Positions 60,801-64,000 of a DNA stretch of 64,000 nucleotides are shown piece by piece. Each line of letters starts with the position of its first letter. Positions within the stretch are counted from its first letter, which is position 1. Location of the stretch: contig OY848917.1 in the NCBI GenBank assembly GCA_963693285.1, positions 6,458,118 through 6,522,117 of the forward strand. Reading direction: 5' to 3'. Below the pieces are notes generated by a model. The model saw nothing but the letters and a program-made list of their open reading frames with translations, searched no databases and had not been told where the DNA came from. The position numbers and the translations under genes are program-made. Source of the stretch: Xestospongia muta. Lineage: Eukaryota > Porifera > Demospongiae > Haplosclerida > Petrosiidae.

Positions 60801-61633
60801 ACATTAGCACTGTAGTTTCCTTGACTAAAGATGACTGTCATACCAGCTGCAAATGCACTAATTGCTTTAGGCTCTTTACCATCAACTTGAGTTGCAATGT
60901 TAATATCAGTATATGGTACAATGTTCCAATTGCCTTTTATTACTGTCTTGTTTACAACCACGTGTGCTTCTAATACTTCTATTCTATTGTACAAATTACT
61001 AAAATACACTATAAGTCCTGATCCACCACAACTAGTAAGATATTTTTTTGAACATTGAGCACTACCAGATGTAGAAGTGATGTTTATATTATAAAGGGTA
61101 ACATTGTTATTGATATTAATTAAAAGAAGAGCGAAACCATAATAGTTGTTAATGTTAACTCCAAACATTGTGATATGAGAGGAATAACTGACAAACAATG
61201 TAACTGACTGACACTCATGAAAATAGAAAGCTGTATCATTAGGATATAGAGTACTAGTTGATGGCATAGGTCCTCCACACTGTGTTATATGTACATTTTC
61301 AATCATCAACCTACTAACATTATAAAAACCAAAGCCAACAGATTCATAACTATTATTATAATGTCTGCAAGTGATATTAGCAGGAGTTATTGATGTACTA
61401 CGTAAAGTGATATTTGAAATGTTACTCACCAAACAAAATGAATTTGAAGACAGGATGTGCTTCACATTAGGAGAGAGGAGTAGTTGAGTGTCTGGTAGAA
61501 GAGGATAATTTGGATTGCAGAGGTATTTGTTTAGGTCACCAGGTTTTTTTAGCAAATGATTATGAGATAGTACCAATGTTGAAAAGGACACAAGTAAGAG
61601 ACACAACAGTACAAGAACCATAGTCTGATTCAT
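57869..61633 (-). CDS. Beta-helix / Cys-rich / multi-TM receptor-like protein, tandem copy 3 (1254 aa)
   Basis: The most diverged of the three tandem copies. Leader MNQTMVLVLLCLLLVSFST: the first Met adds four residues relative to copies 1 and 2, and the Met at 61621 aligns with their start, so either may be used. Ectodomain rungs (FKNNKASHGAAI, FINNHASFYGGAI, FKNNTAILAGN), Cys module (CPPGYCPPY, LCGQCKEGSS), hydrophobic core with GPYKDNLRYW, tail ending DDDSFQYEDW. Variation from copies 1/2 is concentrated in the ectodomain (e.g. ~340-370, 600-640, 675-700), while the GPYKD region matches. Its upstream DNA is degenerate relative to the other copies and includes an (AT)n run at about 61710-61730. 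Confidence 0.9.
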   Translation of the reverse strand: MNQTMVLVLLCLLLVSFSTLVLSHNHLLKKPGDLNKYLCNPNYPLLPDTQLLLSPNVKHILSSNSFCLVSNISNITLRSTSITPANITCRHYNNSYESVGFGFYNVSRLMIENVHITQCGGPMPSTSTLYPNDTAFYFHECQSVTLFVSYSSHITMFGVNINNYYGFALLLININNNVTLYNINITSTSGSAQCSKKYLTSCGGSGLIVYFSNLYNRIEVLEAHVVVNKTVIKGNWNIVPYTDINIATQVDGKEPKAISAFAAGMTVIFSQGNYSANVLLLNGDWDDDIGGVFDGLAIIFRNAPVINTSVTVISCKFRHNLYHGNIDAFRIGCMVTTTFNYKSTHHTPWDILTISDSKIFDGRTDYHYTSSDFNSFLTSNEYNHSILHIITSTTESINLRIHLDHLDYIQDYIGIRNPFILSESRKEQKNLQLVLESIMFFGLEWSLSLNTALNTGKMVFFNTKSVYINGENNIFEQVTGSVIQAYNSDIILNGTLIFKNNKASHGAAIRLDSSSHLFIHESTNASFINNHASFYGGAIYSHVDRNLPTINPLCAIQIVSQNISKLNAKLIFKNNTAILAGNSIYMSPLYDCQQLYLKERSWNYIYGKLFHFETKNNDNRLGAISSVAVNTYRCKVNGIDNDDQMKVYPGETITIGVQAYDQNCNPTYAQIFTRMTKFDEHWYDKKRHTYSVDITHLLPVRQQIQTVYSNSCTLLYFTIFSEGISGIMYLHFEVLGYIPTTKVEIIPYNCPPGFTYSDETKACVCSSFLKHLGITQCNINTTTINIPSHSWLGVVDNGTIIAYTEHCPPGYCPPYTTINITQPDIMCRGNRMGWLCGQCKEGSSIVLGSTDCYQCSITLHSALAISFGIVGGIVYVLLLFSLRLTIDLGTIGAFIFWLDNMWPYAIVSSEVSIKNIHLQYMVYLLTSIKYQWSIPVCIGNDLNELKKTTLLYFFPLYFWVIVAVIVLLSRCSTRIANLIVGSSVQVLVTLMYISYSDLLSISLLVLTPAHIYYNSTNSSGELLVWFSDGSVLYGQNPFHIVLICVSIVVISLFIVPFTLVGLFGVKMLRSRFIAKYFRPFIDTIHGPYKDNLRYWFGLRLIVMSLVYIVNAVLQGSNMTLQLVLSLIILGSFTLAEGVFLPFKSRILNTLDLWFMVLLLFNILMNLSYSSSETTTTITTTITIVLSFITFFVILLYHIYLSMSRLCCIRKCVRYLFINGNGKWIKKIFKQSRDRSRENLLPPLRDDDSFQYEDW

Positions 61634-62300
61634 ATTTGAGTAGCTGTATGAAGTGATTGGCTTCTAAAAATTTTGTCTTGTGCCTATCTGTTAGATGTAA
61701 GTGGTATCATATATATATATATATATATATTACATATAAGTTGGATATTATGACAAAAGTCCCATGACTTGATTTTGCAAACAGTAGTCCATTATAACAT
61801 TATTTTAACCATTTTTTCCTGTTATTTCATATTGGAGATATAAGCATTAACAGCTGTCCACAGGGCAGTTCTATTATGCAATAACATTAAAACAACTTCA
61901 ATAATAATATTGTAAGGATACGGATAATTTAGTCAATACGGTTTTTATTTAAGGAATTATATATGACACTTTAAAATATACAAAGTCAATTACTACCAGG
62001 TCGAACAGAAAAGCATATTTCAATCCAAAGGACCAACCAATAAAAGATCCTTTCTTTCCCTGTGATTTTCTCTGGTTTGTTGCTTCTTTTGATTCTTTGG
62101 CACATTTGGCATAATCTGGCAATGTGCCCTTTCCCCACAAAATCTACAGATCAGTGATCTACAGTTGTAATGGTGTATGTCCTAGACAGCCAGAACAACA
62201 AGGCTTCTGTGGGTGAGGTGAGACCATAAAGTGTGACAAATGTAATGTTTTTATTCGACTACATCTCTCATTGAGGTCTAGGAAATCTTTCACTAACAGA
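61634..62300. other. Upstream flank of copy 3 and a possible gag-like zinc-knuckle relic
   Basis: On the minus strand around 62080-62210 the text reads CCSGCLGHTP and, in another frame, CRSLICRFCGERAHCQ. This resembles a decayed CCHC knuckle of an LTR-retroelement Gag. It is short and broken, and the identification is weak. Otherwise AT-rich with no gene. Confidence 0.35.
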
Positions 62301-62318
62301 AAGGATCATTTATCATGC

Positions 62319-63191
62319 GACATACCAGTCTGTCCAGCAATCACTGTACAGTAATTAACTTTGTAAGTTTATTTAAGAATTATGTTAATAATAATGTCTT
62401 TAATAAATATCACTCATATCTAATGGTCTCTGGGACCATTTTGGCATTATGGGACCATTATAGCAGCGATCAATTTTGGCTAGCCAAAATTAGTCCTGGA
62501 ACCACTTTTGGATAGGACCACTTTTGCCATGACACTTCTTCTTTGTCATATCACCATTCTGTGTGCACAAGGGAATTATATATGTGTAAGTGAATAATAT
62601 CTACACAAGCTATATATATATATATATATATATCACTGTAGGTAGAGTTCAATGAATTCTTACATTGTTTCCTACTAAAACACATATATAATTCAAACTG
62701 TTGATGATTACATTCCTAAAATAAAATAACATTTCTGTTTGTCTAAATCATTGCTAAAATTCATACTTGTTGCTGATACAACATCCTGTCATTACACTAT
62801 TATAACTTATGCATCAGAGAATACTATACATAAATAGACACAAAACAAGACTATTCTAGACAATATCAACACAAAACAAGACTATCACTTCACCTACCAG
62901 TCTCACTCTGTCCAGCAATCACTGTACAGTAATTAACTTTGTAAATTTATTTTAAGAATTATGTTAATAATGTTTTTAATAAATATCACTCATATCTAAT
63001 GGTCTCTGGGACCATTTTGGCATTCTGGGACCATTATAGCAGCGATCAATTTTGGCTAGCCAAAAGTAGCCCTGGAACCACTTTTGGATAAGACCATTTT
63101 TGCCATGACACTTCTTCTTTGTCATACCACCATTCTGTGCACACAAGGGAATTATATATGTGTAATTGTAAGTGAATAACATCTACACAAG

Positions 63192-63226
<35 letters not shown>

Positions 63227-63755
63227 TGTAGGTAGAGTTCAATGAATTCTTACATTGTTTCCTACTAAAACACATATATAATTCAAACTGTTGATGACTA
63301 CATTCCTAAAATAAAATAACGTTTCTGTTTGTCTAAATCATTGCTGAAATTTATATATACTTGTTGCTGACGCAACATCCTGTCATTACACTATTATAAC
63401 TTATACATCAGATAATACTGTACTTAAATAGACACAAAACAAGACTATACTAGACAATATCAACACAAAACAAGACTATCACTCCACATACCAGTCTCAC
63501 TCTGTCCAGCAATCATTGTACAGTAATTAACTTTGTAAGTTTATTATAAGAATTATGTTAATAATATTTTTAATAAATATCACTCATATCTAATGGTCTC
63601 TAGGACCATTATAGCAGTGATCAACCTTGGCTAGCCCAAAATTAGTCCTGGAACCACTTTTGGGTAGGACCACTTTTGCCATGACACTTTGTCATATCAC
63701 TATTCTGTGTGCACAAAAGAATTATATATGTGTAAGTGAATAATATCTACACAAG

Positions 63756-63796
<41 letters not shown>

Positions 63797-64000
63797 TGTA
63801 GGTAGAGTTCAATGAATTCTTACATTGTTTCCTACTAAAACACATATATAATTCAAACTGTTGATGATTACATTCCTAAAATAAAATAACATTCCAGTTT
63901 GTCTAAATCATTGCTAAAATTCACACTTGTTGCTGACACAACATCCTGTCATTACACTGTTATAATTTATACATCTAATAATACTGTACTTAAATAGACA
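62319..64000 (+). repeat. Tandem array of ~575-595-bp units, each ending in a receptor-gene upstream region
   Basis: Units start at about 62323, 62896 and 63489 (CCAGTCTSTCCAGCAATCAC..., or with CACTCTGT inserted). Each holds GGTCTCTGGGACCATT, the palindrome around 62473-62490 (TTTTGGCTAGCCAAAA; decayed in unit 3), an (AT)n run that lengthens from unit to unit (about 62612, 63194 and 63759), and the family upstream block beginning CATTCCTAAAATAAAATAAC. In units 1 and 2 the block runs up to CAAGACTAT, where the genes have the ATG, then diverges (CACTTCACC...). Unit 3 is cut by the window end, so a gene may start just beyond 64000. Confidence 0.85.

Noticed and set aside
62976..63182. 68-codon minus-strand frame in the tandem array
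   Set aside because: The frame is not conserved in the neighbouring repeat units; it is a by-product of the repeat.

Overview
The window looks like the nuclear genome of a sponge (demosponge, Amphimedon-like). It is strongly AT-rich. It carries intron-containing eukaryotic genes with GT-AG splice sites, clustered multi-domain SRCR genes, large intronless genes for repeat-rich multi-pass membrane proteins, and many degraded transposons and microsatellites. There are no bacterial gene clusters, ribosome-binding sites or operons. The species assignment is inference from gene content.

Layout. (1) 1-7.3 kb: a broken N-terminal copy of a receptor-like gene (+ strand, 199-591), then an intact intronless 1346-residue gene (minus, 1648-5688). 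The tract after the broken copy is paralogous to the upstream flank of the intact gene, and the second copy of that tract is split by a Helitron2/Helentron-like insertion. (2) 7.6-41.5 kb: an SRCR cluster, all on the minus strand. Genes A (11476-16296) and C (33904-38538) are complete 16-exon genes whose spliced lengths are exact multiples of three. Gene B (21444-24843) is 5'-truncated. Four further 5'-end remnants lie at about 8.8-9.1, 18.8, 19.5 and 39.1-41.5 kb. Between and within these lie transposon debris (Helentron-like copies, a DDE transposase remnant, a hAT remnant beside a 61-bp palindrome, a TIR element, a zinc-ribbon transposon-like ORF) and two stray exons of coiled-coil/zinc-finger genes. 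(3) 43.7-61.6 kb: three tandem intronless paralogues (minus; 1249, 1249 and 1254 residues) separated by spacers in which the gene upstream region is itself repeated. (4) 62.3-64 kb: a roughly 580-bp tandem array, each unit ending in a copy of that upstream region in + orientation. The last copy is cut by the window edge.

What the genes do. The large intronless genes share one architecture: signal peptide, a glycosylation-rich ectodomain with FxxN / GG[AG][ILV] rungs (right-handed beta-helix, like chlamydial Pmp repeats), a compact Cys-rich module, then about eight hydrophobic segments with an invariant GPYKD motif and a charged tail. This suggests a family of surface receptors or channels with a beta-helix ligand-binding domain. 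The SRCR genes encode secreted proteins with five SRCR domains, a variable Thr/Pro linker and a Cys-rich C-terminus. Two expanding extracellular recognition families side by side, both with fresh duplications, truncations and repeat-length changes, suggest a locus for self/non-self or microbial recognition. That function is inference; no sequence feature proves it.
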